A DNA stretch of 58,409 nucleotides from an uncultured Blautia sp. (GCA_937893675.1 CALBGI010000018.1:1-58409); one strand, 5' to 3'; counted from the stretch's first letter, positions 42,450-51,931 are shown. Translations and numbers: made by a program. The notes: generated by a model not told the origin, from the sequence alone.

Positions 42450-43679
42450 TTATTGTACTGCCTGTGCTGCCAGGTAAGCGGTAGACCAGGCGATCTGCAG
42501 ATTATAGCCGCCTGTGAGCGCGTCCAGATCCAGGACCTCTCCGATAAAATAGAGATTTTTCACAATTCTGGACTCCATGGTTCCCGGCTGGATATCTTTC
42601 ACGGAGATGCCTCCCTTTGTGACAACCGCCTCCCGGAAGCTGCCAAGGCCCTCAATGGTAAAGGGAAACGCTTTTACCAGGCGCACAAATCCCTGCCGCT
42701 CCTCCCTGGAAATCTCATGGATCTTTTTTTCCGGCGCAATTTTTCCGAGCCGCAGCATGACCGGAGTCAGGGACGCCGGGAACAGCGCGCCTATCACATT
42801 CTTGAACTGGCGGTTCTGCGCGCCCTCAAACTCCCGCAGTATCCGCGCGTCCAGCTGCTCAAAGGAAAGCGCCGGCTTCAGATCCAGATAAGCCTCCAGA
42901 GACGTTTTCTGAAGAAGACGCCCCACAGCTGCGCTGGCCGACAGGATCATAGGACCGGTGACACCGCAGTGGGTAAACATCATCTCTCCAAAATCCTCAT
43001 ACACGGTTTTCCTGCCGTTCTTTATGGTGAGCGCCGTATTTTTAAGGGAAAGCCCCTGCAACTCTTTCACGTAATCTTCCCGGGCAAGGAGGGGGACCAG
43101 AGAGGGGATCTGCTCCACAAGCCGGTGGCCGGTCTCTTCCGCAAAGCGGTACCCGTCTCCCGTACTTCCGGTGGCCGGGTAGGAAAGACCGCCGGTCGCC
43201 ACCATGACCGCATCTGCCTCTATGGTTTTTCCACCCTGGATCACCACACCCTTTGCTCTCCCATTTTCTGCCAGCACCTCCTGCACTTCCGTCTGCAGAT
43301 GAACATGCACGCCCGCCTCCCTGAGGCGTCGTTCCAGAGCCCTGATAATGTCCGAAGAATGATCGGACACCGGGAAAACACGGTTCCCCCTCTCGATTTT
43401 CAGGGGTACTCCGGACTCCTCAAAAAAGTCCATCACATCCTGATTCGTGTAGCTGTAAAAAGCGCTGTACATAAATTTTTCGTTGCTCTCCATGGCCGAA
43501 AACAGTTCCTGCACATTGCAGGCGTTCGTGACATTGCACCGACCCTTTCCGGTAATGTAAAGTTTTTTTCCAAGCTTTTCGTTTTTTTCCAGAAGGTGAA
43601 CCTCATGTCCCTTGAGAGCCGCATACACGCCGGCCAGCATTCCCGCCGGACCGCCGCCTACAATCACCACTTTGCTCAT
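42450..43679 (-). CDS. HI0933/BaiN-like NAD(P)/FAD-dependent oxidoreductase
   Basis: A 409-residue flavoprotein of the HI0933/YhiN family. The Rossmann motif VVIVGGGPAGMLAGV is at the N-terminus, LGKKLYITGKGRCNVTNAC follows, and the C-terminus has GEVLDLDALTGGYNLQIAW. BaiN, a family member, was linked to bile-acid reduction, and others were named aminoacetone oxidases; the physiological reaction is uncertain. The start at 43679 has GAGAGG upstream and places the FAD motif at the N-terminus; the 23 upstream ORF codons are rejected. Confidence 0.9.
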   Translation of the reverse strand: MSKVVIVGGGPAGMLAGVYAALKGHEVHLLEKNEKLGKKLYITGKGRCNVTNACNVQELFSAMESNEKFMYSAFYSYTNQDVMDFFEESGVPLKIERGNRVFPVSDHSSDIIRALERRLREAGVHVHLQTEVQEVLAENGRAKGVVIQGGKTIEADAVMVATGGLSYPATGSTGDGYRFAEETGHRLVEQIPSLVPLLAREDYVKELQGLSLKNTALTIKNGRKTVYEDFGEMMFTHCGVTGPMILSASAAVGRLLQKTSLEAYLDLKPALSFEQLDARILREFEGAQNRQFKNVIGALFPASLTPVMLRLGKIAPEKKIHEISREERQGFVRLVKAFPFTIEGLGSFREAVVTKGGISVKDIQPGTMESRIVKNLYFIGEVLDLDALTGGYNLQIAWSTAYLAAQAVQ

Positions 43680-43733
43680 ATTTTCCTCTCTATCTGCCAT
43701 ATTCCCAGAGCGTCTCGGGCAGGTATGGCAACG

Positions 43734-43771
43734 AAAGGGGCGCCGCAAAACAGCTTTGCAGCAACCCCTTT
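43734..43771. terminator. Hairpin between the decarboxylase operon and the FAD gene
   Basis: Outer arms AAAGGGG/CCCCTTT with an inner GCTGCAA/TTGCGGC stem. The T-run lies on the plus-strand side (CTTATTTTT), so it is imperfect as a minus-strand terminator, though it is placed correctly after oadA. Confidence 0.5.
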
Positions 43772-43786
43772 CTTATTTTTTATGGA

Positions 43787-45199
43787 TTATACCGGATATG
43801 CCCCGTTCTTTGTATCTGCCGCAGTCTCATCAACCTTGGTTTTCTGTGCCTGACGGTACTTGAAGAAATCGGTGGCTACCTGCGGGAACAGTGCGTAGGA
43901 CAAAACGTCCTCATCCTGCTCCTTGTACTGTGCCATCTCGCTTTCCAAAGTAGAAAGCTCATTCTCAAGCAGATCCGCCGGACGGCAGGTGATCGGCTCG
44001 GTATCTCCGATACATTTTTTCTGTACTTCCGGATTAAACGGCTTTACAGTTGCGCCGTATTTTCCGCTGAGAACATCCTTTGTCTCTTTTGTGACCATTT
44101 TGTATCTCTCGCCCATGATCACGTTGAATACCGCCTGTGTACCAACAATCTGAGAGGACGGAGTAACCAGAGGCGGCTCGCCCAGATCCTTACGAACGCG
44201 CGGAACCTCCTCCAGAACATCATAGAACTTGTCCTCTGCATGCTGTTCCTTCAGCTGAGAGGTCAGGTTGGAAAGCATACCGCCCGGTACCTGATACAGA
44301 AGCGTCTTGATGTTTACGCCAAGGTTCTTGGGATTGAGCAGTCCGCTCTCCAGAGCCTCGTCACGAAGCGGACGGAAGTAGTCTGCGATCTCTGCCAGAA
44401 GCTTCTGGTCAAATCCGGTATCGTAGGGAGTTCCCTTAAAGGTCTCAACCATAACTTCCGTTGCCGGCTGGGACGTTCCCAGAGCAAAGGGAGACATTGC
44501 AGTGTCAATGATGTCCACGCCAGCCTCTACGGCTTTCAGATAGGTCATGGAAGCTACGCCGGAGGTGTAATGGGTATGCAGGTCAATGGGGATCTTGACT
44601 GCTTCTTTGAGAGCAGTAACAAGCTCTGTTGCCTGATAGGGAAGAAGAAGACCCGCCATATCCTTGATACAGATGGAATCCGCTCCCATCTCCTCGATCC
44701 TCTTTGCAATGCCCGTCCAGTATTCCAGGGTATAAGCATCTCCCAGTGTGTAGGAAAGCGCTACCTGTGCATGAGCCTTCTCTTTGTTTGCCGCGGAAAC
44801 TGCGGTCTGCAGGTTGCGCATATCGTTGAGACAGTCAAAAATACGGATGATGTCGATTCCGTTTGCAGCAGATTTCTGTACAAAATATTCTACCACGTCA
44901 TCTGCATAAGGACGGTATCCCAGGATATTCTGTCCGCGGAACAGCATCTGAAGCTTTGTATTTTTGAAACCATCGCGAAGCTTACGAAGTCTTTCCCATG
45001 GATCTTCCTTCAGGAAACGAAGGGATGCGTCAAAAGTAGCGCCGCCCCAGCACTCCACTGCATGGTAGCCCACTTTGTCCAATTTATCTACGATGGGAAG
45101 CATCTGCTCTGTGCTCATACGGGTTGCGATCAGGGACTGATGCGCGTCACGCAGAATGGTTTCCACAATCTTAACAGGTTTTTTTTGAATTTCTGCCAT
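43787..45199 (-). CDS. oadA: Oxaloacetate decarboxylase alpha-type carboxyltransferase (5S class)
   Basis: A 470-residue biotin-dependent carboxyltransferase of the pyruvate/oxaloacetate (5S) type. The TIM barrel starts ETILRDAHQSLIATRM and includes ECWGGATFDASLRFL, KDMAGLLLP (with the carboxylated/metal-binding Lys) and DLHTHYTSG metal His residues. Unlike full OadA it has no biotinyl domain; that part is the separate carrier encoded two genes upstream. AAAGGAG precedes the ATG. It is the last gene of the operon. Confidence 0.93.
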   Translation of the reverse strand: MAEIQKKPVKIVETILRDAHQSLIATRMSTEQMLPIVDKLDKVGYHAVECWGGATFDASLRFLKEDPWERLRKLRDGFKNTKLQMLFRGQNILGYRPYADDVVEYFVQKSAANGIDIIRIFDCLNDMRNLQTAVSAANKEKAHAQVALSYTLGDAYTLEYWTGIAKRIEEMGADSICIKDMAGLLLPYQATELVTALKEAVKIPIDLHTHYTSGVASMTYLKAVEAGVDIIDTAMSPFALGTSQPATEVMVETFKGTPYDTGFDQKLLAEIADYFRPLRDEALESGLLNPKNLGVNIKTLLYQVPGGMLSNLTSQLKEQHAEDKFYDVLEEVPRVRKDLGEPPLVTPSSQIVGTQAVFNVIMGERYKMVTKETKDVLSGKYGATVKPFNPEVQKKCIGDTEPITCRPADLLENELSTLESEMAQYKEQDEDVLSYALFPQVATDFFKYRQAQKTKVDETAADTKNGAYPV

Positions 45200-45268
45200 G
45201 ATTTTTCTCCTTTTATTTTTTTATTAAGAAGTCAAAAAATTCGATTCACTAAATCCGGCCTTCGCGCA

Positions 45269-46417
45269 CTAGACACCAAAGATTGCCATAAAGGTTCCGG
45301 CTGCTACTGCCGTACCGATCACACCCGCAACGTTCGGTCCCATGGCGTGCATGAGAAGGAAGTTGGTGGGGTCCGCTTCGGCACCGACCTTCTGCGAAAC
45401 GCGGGCCGCCATGGGAACCGCGGAGACACCGGCGGAACCGATCAGCGGATTGATCTTGCCTCCGGAAAGCTTGCACATGATCTTTCCGAACATAACACCG
45501 CCAAAGGTACCAAAAGCAAAGGCCACCAGACCAAGAACTACGATTTTGATGGTATCCATATTCAGAAATGCCTCAGCGCTTGTTGTTGCGCCAACAGAGG
45601 TTCCCAAAAGGATAACTACAATGTACATCAGCGCATTGGACGCTGTCTCTGTCAGCTGTTTTACCACACCGCTCTCACGGAACAGGTTACCCAGCATCAG
45701 CATACCTACAAGAGGAGCTGTTGTCGGAAGGATCAGACATACCACGATGGTGATCACGATAGGGAAGAGAATCTTCTCAAGCTTTGTCACAGGGCGAAGC
45801 TGATCCATTTTGATCTTGCGCTCTTCCTCTGTGGTAAAGGCTTTCATGATCGGAGGCTGGATAATGGGAACCAGAGACATATAGGAATACGCCGCCACCG
45901 CAATGGGTCCCATAAGTGCGGTCTGTCCAAGCTTGCCTGCCAGGAAGATGGAGGTCGGGCCGTCCGCGCCGCCGATGATAGAGATCGCTGCGGCTGCCTT
46001 TCCGTTGAAGCCAAGGAAAATCGCAAGGAAATATGCAACATAAATTCCCAGCTGTGCTGCTGCTCCAAGAAGGAAGCTCTTGGGGTTTGCAATGAGGGGA
46101 CCGAAGTCTGTCATCGCGCCAACGCCCATGAAAATGAGAGAAGGAAGAATACTCCACTCATCCAGCAAATAAAAATAATGCAGAAGTCCACCTACGCCGT
46201 TTGAGGAGTCTTCAATTCTGAGCATGATATCCGGATAAATATTAACCAGAAGCATACCAAAAGCAATGGGAACCAGAAGCAGCGGTTCAAACTCGTGCCG
46301 GATCGCAAGGTACAAAAACACGCATGCCACAAGGATCATCAGGTAATTGCCCCAGGTCAGATTGAAGAATGCCGTCTGATGAAGCAGGTTGGACAAGGTA
46401 TCTGTTACATAAGACAT
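45269..46417 (-). CDS. oadB: Na+-translocating decarboxylase beta subunit
   Basis: A 382-residue membrane subunit with about nine to eleven helices which decarboxylates carboxybiotin and pumps Na+ outward. The conserved GGADGPTSIF motif is present, with Asp152 at the position essential in Klebsiella OadB. A second conserved segment is LIGSAGVSAVPMAARV. GGGAGG precedes the ATG. Confidence 0.94.
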   Translation of the reverse strand: MSYVTDTLSNLLHQTAFFNLTWGNYLMILVACVFLYLAIRHEFEPLLLVPIAFGMLLVNIYPDIMLRIEDSSNGVGGLLHYFYLLDEWSILPSLIFMGVGAMTDFGPLIANPKSFLLGAAAQLGIYVAYFLAIFLGFNGKAAAAISIIGGADGPTSIFLAGKLGQTALMGPIAVAAYSYMSLVPIIQPPIMKAFTTEEERKIKMDQLRPVTKLEKILFPIVITIVVCLILPTTAPLVGMLMLGNLFRESGVVKQLTETASNALMYIVVILLGTSVGATTSAEAFLNMDTIKIVVLGLVAFAFGTFGGVMFGKIMCKLSGGKINPLIGSAGVSAVPMAARVSQKVGAEADPTNFLLMHAMGPNVAGVIGTAVAAGTFMAIFGV

Positions 46418-46433
46418 TTGTCTACCTCCCGTC

Positions 46434-46799
46434 CTAGTTCATGGTTGCCAGAGTATCTCCGTTTTCTACAGATGCGCCCTCTGCAACATCAATGCTTGCA
46501 AGGGTACCGTCCTGCGGAGCAACAACCGGAATTTCCATTTTCATGGATTCCAGAATCACAACACTGTCTCCAGCTTTTACTGCCTGTCCTGCAGAAGCCA
46601 CAAGCTTCACTACCTTACCCGGTACAGACGCGGTAATCTTCACGCTGCCTGCGCCTGCTGCCGGAGCAGCTGCCTTGGGAGCAGCCGGAGCAGCCTTGGG
46701 AGCGGCTTTCGGTGCTGCTGCCGGAGCGGATACGCTGCCGGTCTCTTCCACAGTTACTTCATATGCGGTTCCGTTTACAGTAATTGTATAACTTTTCAT
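46434..46799 (-). CDS. Biotin carboxyl carrier protein of the decarboxylase
   Basis: A 121-residue carrier. A short N-terminal beta region (MKSYTITVNGTAYEV) is followed by an Ala/Pro/Lys linker (about 23-50) and the biotinyl domain with ESMKME, where Lys87 is the biotinylation site. It shuttles CO2 between the two carboxyltransferases and the OadB pump. AGGAGG precedes the ATG. Confidence 0.94.
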   Translation of the reverse strand: MKSYTITVNGTAYEVTVEETGSVSAPAAAPKAAPKAAPAAPKAAAPAAGAGSVKITASVPGKVVKLVASAGQAVKAGDSVVILESMKMEIPVVAPQDGTLASIDVAEGASVENGDTLATMN

Positions 46800-46820
46800 T
46801 TTTTTATCCTCCTGATATGA

Positions 46821-47555
46821 TTACCATTTTTTACGGTTAATTTTGCGGATGGAACGAACCACGAAATCGTCTGTGGAGGTTCCCTCAGAAGCTGCGATCG
46901 CCGCTGCGATCACTGCGATCAGCTCACTGTCATCTGCTGCCTGAACAGGTGCTTCCACAGGAGCAGCCACAACCGGAGCCGGTGCACTTTCTTCTTTTTT
47001 CTTGCCCTCAACAAGCTTCGGAATATATTTGAACAGAGAAATCACGAAGCTTAAGAAGATCAGCATCACAAACACAGTTGCCAGTCCCATTACTGTGTTC
47101 AGCCCTGCTCTCTGCAGGTTCACGGACAGGGGATACTGCACGTCCACGGTCATGGATACCGGTGTTCCCATTTCATCAAAGGTGTATACAAAGTTGGCTT
47201 CTGCCTTCTCAAATGCTCTGGGAACCGTTGCAATATAGGTATCGCCGGATATTTCCACCTGCGTCTCGGCATTCTCGCCGTCTTTTAATTCACCAAGCTC
47301 TTTTCTGGAAGATTCCCAGGCTTCCATGGCAGAGGCCGTAAACTCATCTGCGGACTCCTGATAGCCTGCAATCTCTTCCTCAGAAAGAGGAATAATCGTC
47401 TCTGTCAGTCCTTCTGCCATCATGACAAGCTGTGATTCCAGCATCTCATCAATCTCCTCGGAAGCAAACACCGTTGCCGAGCCGAAAAGAGTGAGGAGCC
47501 CTGCAAGAAGAAGGGCGAATCCGGCAGAGGATACTTTCTTGATCATCTGTTTCAT
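46821..47555 (-). CDS. OadG-family subunit with extracellular domain
   Basis: A 244-residue subunit. A signal-like N-terminal hydrophobic segment (about 10-30) is followed by an extracytoplasmic domain, one membrane helix (about 158-180; GLATVFVMLIFLSFVISLF), an Ala/Pro linker, and a C-terminal tail (ELIAVIAAAIAASEG) typical of OadG family members. OadG links alpha to beta and binds Zn in studied enzymes. The start at 47555 has GAGGTGAG upstream; the 27 extra ORF codons are rejected. Confidence 0.85.
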   Translation of the reverse strand: MKQMIKKVSSAGFALLLAGLLTLFGSATVFASEEIDEMLESQLVMMAEGLTETIIPLSEEEIAGYQESADEFTASAMEAWESSRKELGELKDGENAETQVEISGDTYIATVPRAFEKAEANFVYTFDEMGTPVSMTVDVQYPLSVNLQRAGLNTVMGLATVFVMLIFLSFVISLFKYIPKLVEGKKKEESAPAPVVAAPVEAPVQAADDSELIAVIAAAIAASEGTSTDDFVVRSIRKINRKKW

Positions 47556-47568
47556 ATGCTCACCTCGC

Positions 47569-49005
47569 CTAGACCGTTCCGTGCTTTTTGGACGGACGAT
47601 CTTCCCTCTTTGTGAACAGCATTTCAAATGCGCCAATCACATATTTTCTGGTATCTGCCGGGCTGATCACGGTATCCACATAGCCTCTGGCTGCCGCGGA
47701 AGCCACACCGGACTGAAGCGCTCTGTACTGCGCTGCCTTTTCATTCAGAGTTTCTGCATCAGCGCCCGCATACATGATCTTTGCGGCCAGAGACGCATCC
47801 ATCATGCCGATCTCTGCGCTGTCCCATGCGTAAACCATGTCTGCGCCGACAGATTTGCTGTTCATTGCGACATAAGCATTGCCGTATGCCTTGCCGATGA
47901 TCACATTGACCTTCGGAACAGTTGCGGATGCGAACGCATGCACCAGTTCACCCACAGATGCCGCCATCATTTTTTCATTGCAGAGCGTAGCCTTGAATCC
48001 GTTTACGTTGGTGAGCGTCAGTACCGGGATATCAAAAGCATCACAGAATTTCACAAAATCTGCTGCCTTTCTTGCGCCCCTTGCGGAAAGACTTCCGTCA
48101 AATTCCTCGGTCTTGTTGCCTTCTTCATCGTAAATCTCACTTCTGTTGGCAACCGCGCCCACGGTAGCGCCGTTCAGACGAAGAAATCCGGTTACCACAT
48201 CCTTGCCGTAAGCTGCCTTTGTCTCAAAGAACACACCGTTGTCCGCAATGCGGGAAAGCGCGATGGAGGTATCTCCCACGCAGTTCTCCAGATCCTCGCA
48301 CACGCGGTTCAGGTCATCTGTGCACTCTTCAAAAGAATCGTTATCTTCAAAATTGGAAGGCAGGAGACATACCAGCTCCCGGATCTGTCCGAGAATCTCT
48401 TCCTCAGTGCCCACTCCGTCAATGAGACCGGTCTCCTCGCTCTGGAATTTTGCATCCGCAGTATCGCATTTGGACACATGGTTGCCGTCCAGGGCATTCG
48501 GTGCGTTTACAAACATTTTTGCCTTTTTGCTCTCCATGAAGGTAAAGTCCGTCAATGCGGGAAGCACAGCCATTCCGCCGCCGCAGGTTCCGAAAATACC
48601 GGTGATCTGCGGGATCACGCCGGATGCCATGGTGGTCTTGAAGTAAATCTCGCCAAAAGCCTCCAGTGCGTCTGTCGCCTCCTGAAGACGAAGGCCTGCA
48701 CAGTCGATGAGGCCAATAACCGGAGCTCCGGTCTTCATAGCCATATCATAAAGTCTGGAAATCTTTTTTGCGTGCATTTCGCCCACGGTTCCACCCAGCA
48801 CGGATGCATCCTGGCTGTACACATAGACAAGGTTTCCGTCAATGACACCGTATCCGGTGATCACACCGTCGGAAGGTGCCTTGTTTTCAGTCATGTTGAA
48901 ATCCGTGGTTCTGGCTGTTACACTTTGGCCGATTTCAACAAAACTGTTGGCGTCAAGCAAAGAAGTGATTCTTGCGCCTGCTAAGCTTTGTGTTGCATTA
49001 CTCAT
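47569..49005 (-). CDS. Acyl-CoA-type carboxyltransferase (12S/MmdA/PccB class)
   Basis: A 478-residue carboxyltransferase of the crotonase-fold class that acts on acyl-CoA substrates. It has YSQDASVLGGTVGEMHAKKI, the oxyanion-hole glycines FGTCGGGMAVLPALTDF, and the second half GFKATLCNEKMMA with KAYGNAYVAMNSKSVGAD. It is a little short (about 510-530 is usual). GGAGGG precedes the ATG. It is the first gene of the operon. Methylmalonyl-CoA is the likeliest substrate by analogy with MmdA and Propionibacterium 12S; others are possible. Confidence 0.9.
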   Translation of the reverse strand: MSNATQSLAGARITSLLDANSFVEIGQSVTARTTDFNMTENKAPSDGVITGYGVIDGNLVYVYSQDASVLGGTVGEMHAKKISRLYDMAMKTGAPVIGLIDCAGLRLQEATDALEAFGEIYFKTTMASGVIPQITGIFGTCGGGMAVLPALTDFTFMESKKAKMFVNAPNALDGNHVSKCDTADAKFQSEETGLIDGVGTEEEILGQIRELVCLLPSNFEDNDSFEECTDDLNRVCEDLENCVGDTSIALSRIADNGVFFETKAAYGKDVVTGFLRLNGATVGAVANRSEIYDEEGNKTEEFDGSLSARGARKAADFVKFCDAFDIPVLTLTNVNGFKATLCNEKMMAASVGELVHAFASATVPKVNVIIGKAYGNAYVAMNSKSVGADMVYAWDSAEIGMMDASLAAKIMYAGADAETLNEKAAQYRALQSGVASAAARGYVDTVISPADTRKYVIGAFEMLFTKREDRPSKKHGTV

Positions 49006-49136
49006 TCTTTTTTGCCCTCCATTATATAAAAATTTTTAAAGTATAACAAAAATTAAGCCGATTATAAGTTTACCTTTTTTTCACAAAAGTTTCAATAGTT
49101 TTTCGCTTTTTTATGATAAATTGTTAAAAAAAGGAC

Positions 49137-49166
49137 AAAAAAAGAGGCGGTGCCTGATGCAGCGCC
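49137..49166 (-). terminator. Terminator of the ABC-scpAB-dac operon
   Basis: On the minus strand GGCGCTGC pairs with GCACCGCC (one mismatch), followed by TCTTTTTTT. It lies 9 bases after the carboxypeptidase stop. The rest of the 169-base gap holds AT-rich promoter-like DNA for the decarboxylase operon (TATAAT 49061-49066, TATACT 49040-49045, minus strand) with no strong -35. Confidence 0.75.
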
Positions 49167-49174
49167 CCCACATA

Positions 49175-50437
49175 TCAATGAAAATAATCGTGAAAAACAC
49201 GTTCCACATACCAGGAAAAATCAATACGCTCCACCCTCTTTTCCGCGAGAATGGGACAGGTCAGGATGGTTTCACCGTTCAGGCAGCAGACCGCCTCCCC
49301 GATCTTCTCCCCCTTTTTTATGGGAGCCTCCAGATTTTTCTTTCTTTTGATCCTCCATTCTATCTGCTGATCCTTTCTCAGCAGAAGCTTCTTTTGGCGC
49401 ATCCCCTCCTCCGCCTTGCAGAAGCCGGTAAGCACAGTCTGCCCTCCCGCCTCCGGAACCGCATCCTTTACCGCAATGGGCGACAGGGAAGGCTCCTCCC
49501 AGATGCTTTGGTACTCAAAATTTGCATTCCCGTAATCCACCAGGGCTTTTGTGTCCTTCCATTTATAGTTTTTGTTGTTTGGCCAGCCGCTGCCAAGGAG
49601 GGCCACAACAAACGTCTTTTCCTCCCGCTTTACCGCTCCCACATAGCAGTAGCCCGCATTTCCCGTAAACCCAGTTTTCCCGGAAAGAACCCCGTCCATC
49701 AGATCAAACAGCCGGTTGGCATTGCTCAAAGAAAACTGCCGCTTTCCGCTGATCTCCGAAAAATGATACTCCCTGGTCTGCGTGATGCGAAGAAACGCCT
49801 GATTTTTCAAGGCATACCGCATGATCAGCGCCAGATCCCTGGCTGTGGTGCGATGCTCTCCGCCCTCATCTTTTGCGTCCAGTCCGTTTGGCGTGACAAA
49901 ATGCGTATCCGTACATCCGATTTCTTTTGCTTTCTCATTCATCATTTTGGCAAAGGCAGGTACTGAGCCTGCGATATGCTCCGCAATCGCCACCGCAGAA
50001 TCGTTGTGGCTCTTAAGCATCAGGGAATAGAGCAGATCCTCCAGAAAGTACTGTTCCCCTTTGCGCATCCCAAGCTTTACCTCCGGCTGGGAAGCCGCTT
50101 CCTCTGACACCTCCACGTAATCGTCCCCGGGCGCGTTCTCCAAAGCCAGAATGCAGGTGAGCACTTTGGTCGTACTGGCATTTGCCCTGGGGGTATCTCC
50201 TTCTTTTTCAAAAAGCACCCGGCCGGAATCTCCGTCCATGAGAACTGCAGACAGCGCGTAAAGATTCTGCGGGCCCTCTTCTGCCGCCTCGCTTCCCGAC
50301 TCCTTCATCCTGACTACGGAAGGGATCATTTTTACAAAGTCCTCTCCTTTCGCCGGCACAGACAACAGAACCGCCGCCAGAACTGTGGCGACGGTTATCG
50401 TAAGCATATTTCTGTTTGGTTTTCTGTTTTTTCTCAT
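49175..50437 (-). CDS. D-alanyl-D-alanine carboxypeptidase (DacF-like, class C PBP)
   Basis: A 420-residue exported low-molecular-mass PBP that trims the terminal D-Ala from peptidoglycan stems. An N-terminal signal/membrane segment (about 10-32) is followed by the active-site STTK (Ser88, Lys91), the SHN motif (KSHNDSAVAIAE) and KTGFTG. The C-terminal beta domain ends at an amphipathic helix that would tether it to the membrane. The start at 50437 has GAGGTGGGG upstream; the 9 ORF codons before it are rejected. It is the last gene of the operon that contains scpA and scpB. Confidence 0.93.
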   Translation of the reverse strand: MRKNRKPNRNMLTITVATVLAAVLLSVPAKGEDFVKMIPSVVRMKESGSEAAEEGPQNLYALSAVLMDGDSGRVLFEKEGDTPRANASTTKVLTCILALENAPGDDYVEVSEEAASQPEVKLGMRKGEQYFLEDLLYSLMLKSHNDSAVAIAEHIAGSVPAFAKMMNEKAKEIGCTDTHFVTPNGLDAKDEGGEHRTTARDLALIMRYALKNQAFLRITQTREYHFSEISGKRQFSLSNANRLFDLMDGVLSGKTGFTGNAGYCYVGAVKREEKTFVVALLGSGWPNNKNYKWKDTKALVDYGNANFEYQSIWEEPSLSPIAVKDAVPEAGGQTVLTGFCKAEEGMRQKKLLLRKDQQIEWRIKRKKNLEAPIKKGEKIGEAVCCLNGETILTCPILAEKRVERIDFSWYVERVFHDYFH

Positions 50438-50495
50438 ACCCCACCTCACATGCGTTGTTAGCATATTTTATGCGGGCATGTCCCTGAATATGCAT

Positions 50496-51293
50496 TCAGC
50501 CGTTGTAGGTGCGGTCCCAGCGTTCGCAAAGAGGCGCAGCGGTCTTAAAAAGGCCATACAGCTCTTCCAAATACGCCGGCGTCTCGGCAATCGCCTTTTG
50601 ATACAGCCGGTCAAGCTCTCCCAAAACGCTTTGACACTCTGCGGCAGGCTCCTTTCTCATAAAATGATCCACGATAAAGCGGCGGCTTCCCTCCCCAAAA
50701 TAAGCGGCGATCCTTCCCAGCGCTCTTCGCTTTCTTCCATTGTCGCTGCACACCAGGGCGTTTGTGAACCATTTCATCATATGAAGAGAAATCCAGGTAT
50801 TGAGTGGAGAGACCGCCGGATTCGCCTCATGGATCACCCGCGCATAGGAATACTTCGGCACAATGGCATCGGAAGGATAAAAATGACGAGGGTCTTTTCC
50901 CTCCCGCTCCATCAGCACCCGGTCAAATTCAATTTCCAAAAGCGCGTGGGAAACCCGCCCTTTGGCATCCACCGCATCCACATAGGGATGGCATACCGAA
51001 TCCAGAAGATAGTGGCACCCGAAGCCGAGAAGATACGCCAGCAGAGCCTCATCGTTTGTCTTTCTGGCAAGCGCCATGGACTGTTCAAAAAATCCGGCCG
51101 CGCGCTCATTGTGCATCTTTACGCCATATCTGGTGACAGGATTTTTGCACACCATAAAATAAAAGAAAATATCCGGCCCGTGGAGACCAATACGGTACAA
51201 ATCCCCATGCGCCCGGATCACACGCTTCATTTCTGCCGGAAGCGCCCGATAAATCTTTTTCCCAAACAAATCATGTGTATATGTGGTCGGCAT
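50496..51293 (-). CDS. Zinc-dependent phospholipase C-like protein
   Basis: A 265-residue all-helical protein of the zinc-dependent phospholipase C-like family. Metal ligands typical of the fold are visible: MPTTYTHDLFG at the start, HGPDIFFYF, and GFGCHYLLDSVCHPYVDA. No signal peptide is seen, so unlike true secreted phospholipases it appears cytoplasmic. AAAGGAG precedes the ATG. It lies between scpB and the carboxypeptidase gene. Substrate unknown. Confidence 0.8.
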   Translation of the reverse strand: MPTTYTHDLFGKKIYRALPAEMKRVIRAHGDLYRIGLHGPDIFFYFMVCKNPVTRYGVKMHNERAAGFFEQSMALARKTNDEALLAYLLGFGCHYLLDSVCHPYVDAVDAKGRVSHALLEIEFDRVLMEREGKDPRHFYPSDAIVPKYSYARVIHEANPAVSPLNTWISLHMMKWFTNALVCSDNGRKRRALGRIAAYFGEGSRRFIVDHFMRKEPAAECQSVLGELDRLYQKAIAETPAYLEELYGLFKTAAPLCERWDRTYNG

Positions 51294-51307
51294 TCTTCTG
51301 TTCTCCT

Positions 51308-51931
51308 TTATACATCCAATTTCACTTTTACTTCCTCTTCTGCTTCCGCTTTAAAATCCTCAAGCTTTACGGGATCAAGCACCGGCAGCTCTTCCACGCC
51401 CTGCACGCCGAAGGAACGGAGGAACTCCTCAGTTGTCCCGAAAAGAATGGGGCGTCCCGGTGCGTCTAAGCGGCCCAGCTCCCGCACCAGATTATATTCC
51501 ACCAGCTTATTTACCGCATGATCGCACTTCACACCACGGATCTTTTCCACTTCCGCCTTTGTCACAGGCTGCTTATAAGCGATAATGGAAAGGGTCTCCA
51601 GCATAACGTCCGTGAGGGAAGGCTTCTTGGGGTGCATGGCAATTTTTATGAGATATTCATAATATTCCTTTTTGGTACACAGCTGATACGCATCCTCCAG
51701 TTCGATGAGCTGTATCCCCCGGTCTTCCGCCCGGTAACGCTTTCTCATCCCGTCCAGTACCTGTTTTACTTTTTCGGTATCCTCCTCCAGCGCCATTGCC
51801 AACTGTCCAAGCTCCACAGAATCCCCCATAGCAAACAGGATGGCCTCTATGGCAGCTTCCATTTTTCTGTTCTCCACCAATCTGTCCTCTTTCTTATTCT
51901 TTCCGGTATTTCTGCTTTCGTCACTGTTCAT
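51308..51931 (-). CDS. scpB: Segregation and condensation protein B
   Basis: A 207-residue winged-helix kleisin partner of Smc-ScpA in chromosome condensation. The conserved part starts at MEAAIEAILFAMGD and includes TLSIIAYKQPVTKAEVEKIRG. The start is uncertain: ATG 51931 overlaps the scpA stop by 11 bases without a good ribosome site (coupling), while ATG 51862, just before the conserved domain, has GGTGGAG 10 bases upstream and would give 184 residues. Confidence 0.92.
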   Translation of the reverse strand: MNSDESRNTGKNKKEDRLVENRKMEAAIEAILFAMGDSVELGQLAMALEEDTEKVKQVLDGMRKRYRAEDRGIQLIELEDAYQLCTKKEYYEYLIKIAMHPKKPSLTDVMLETLSIIAYKQPVTKAEVEKIRGVKCDHAVNKLVEYNLVRELGRLDAPGRPILFGTTEEFLRSFGVQGVEELPVLDPVKLEDFKAEAEEEVKVKLDV

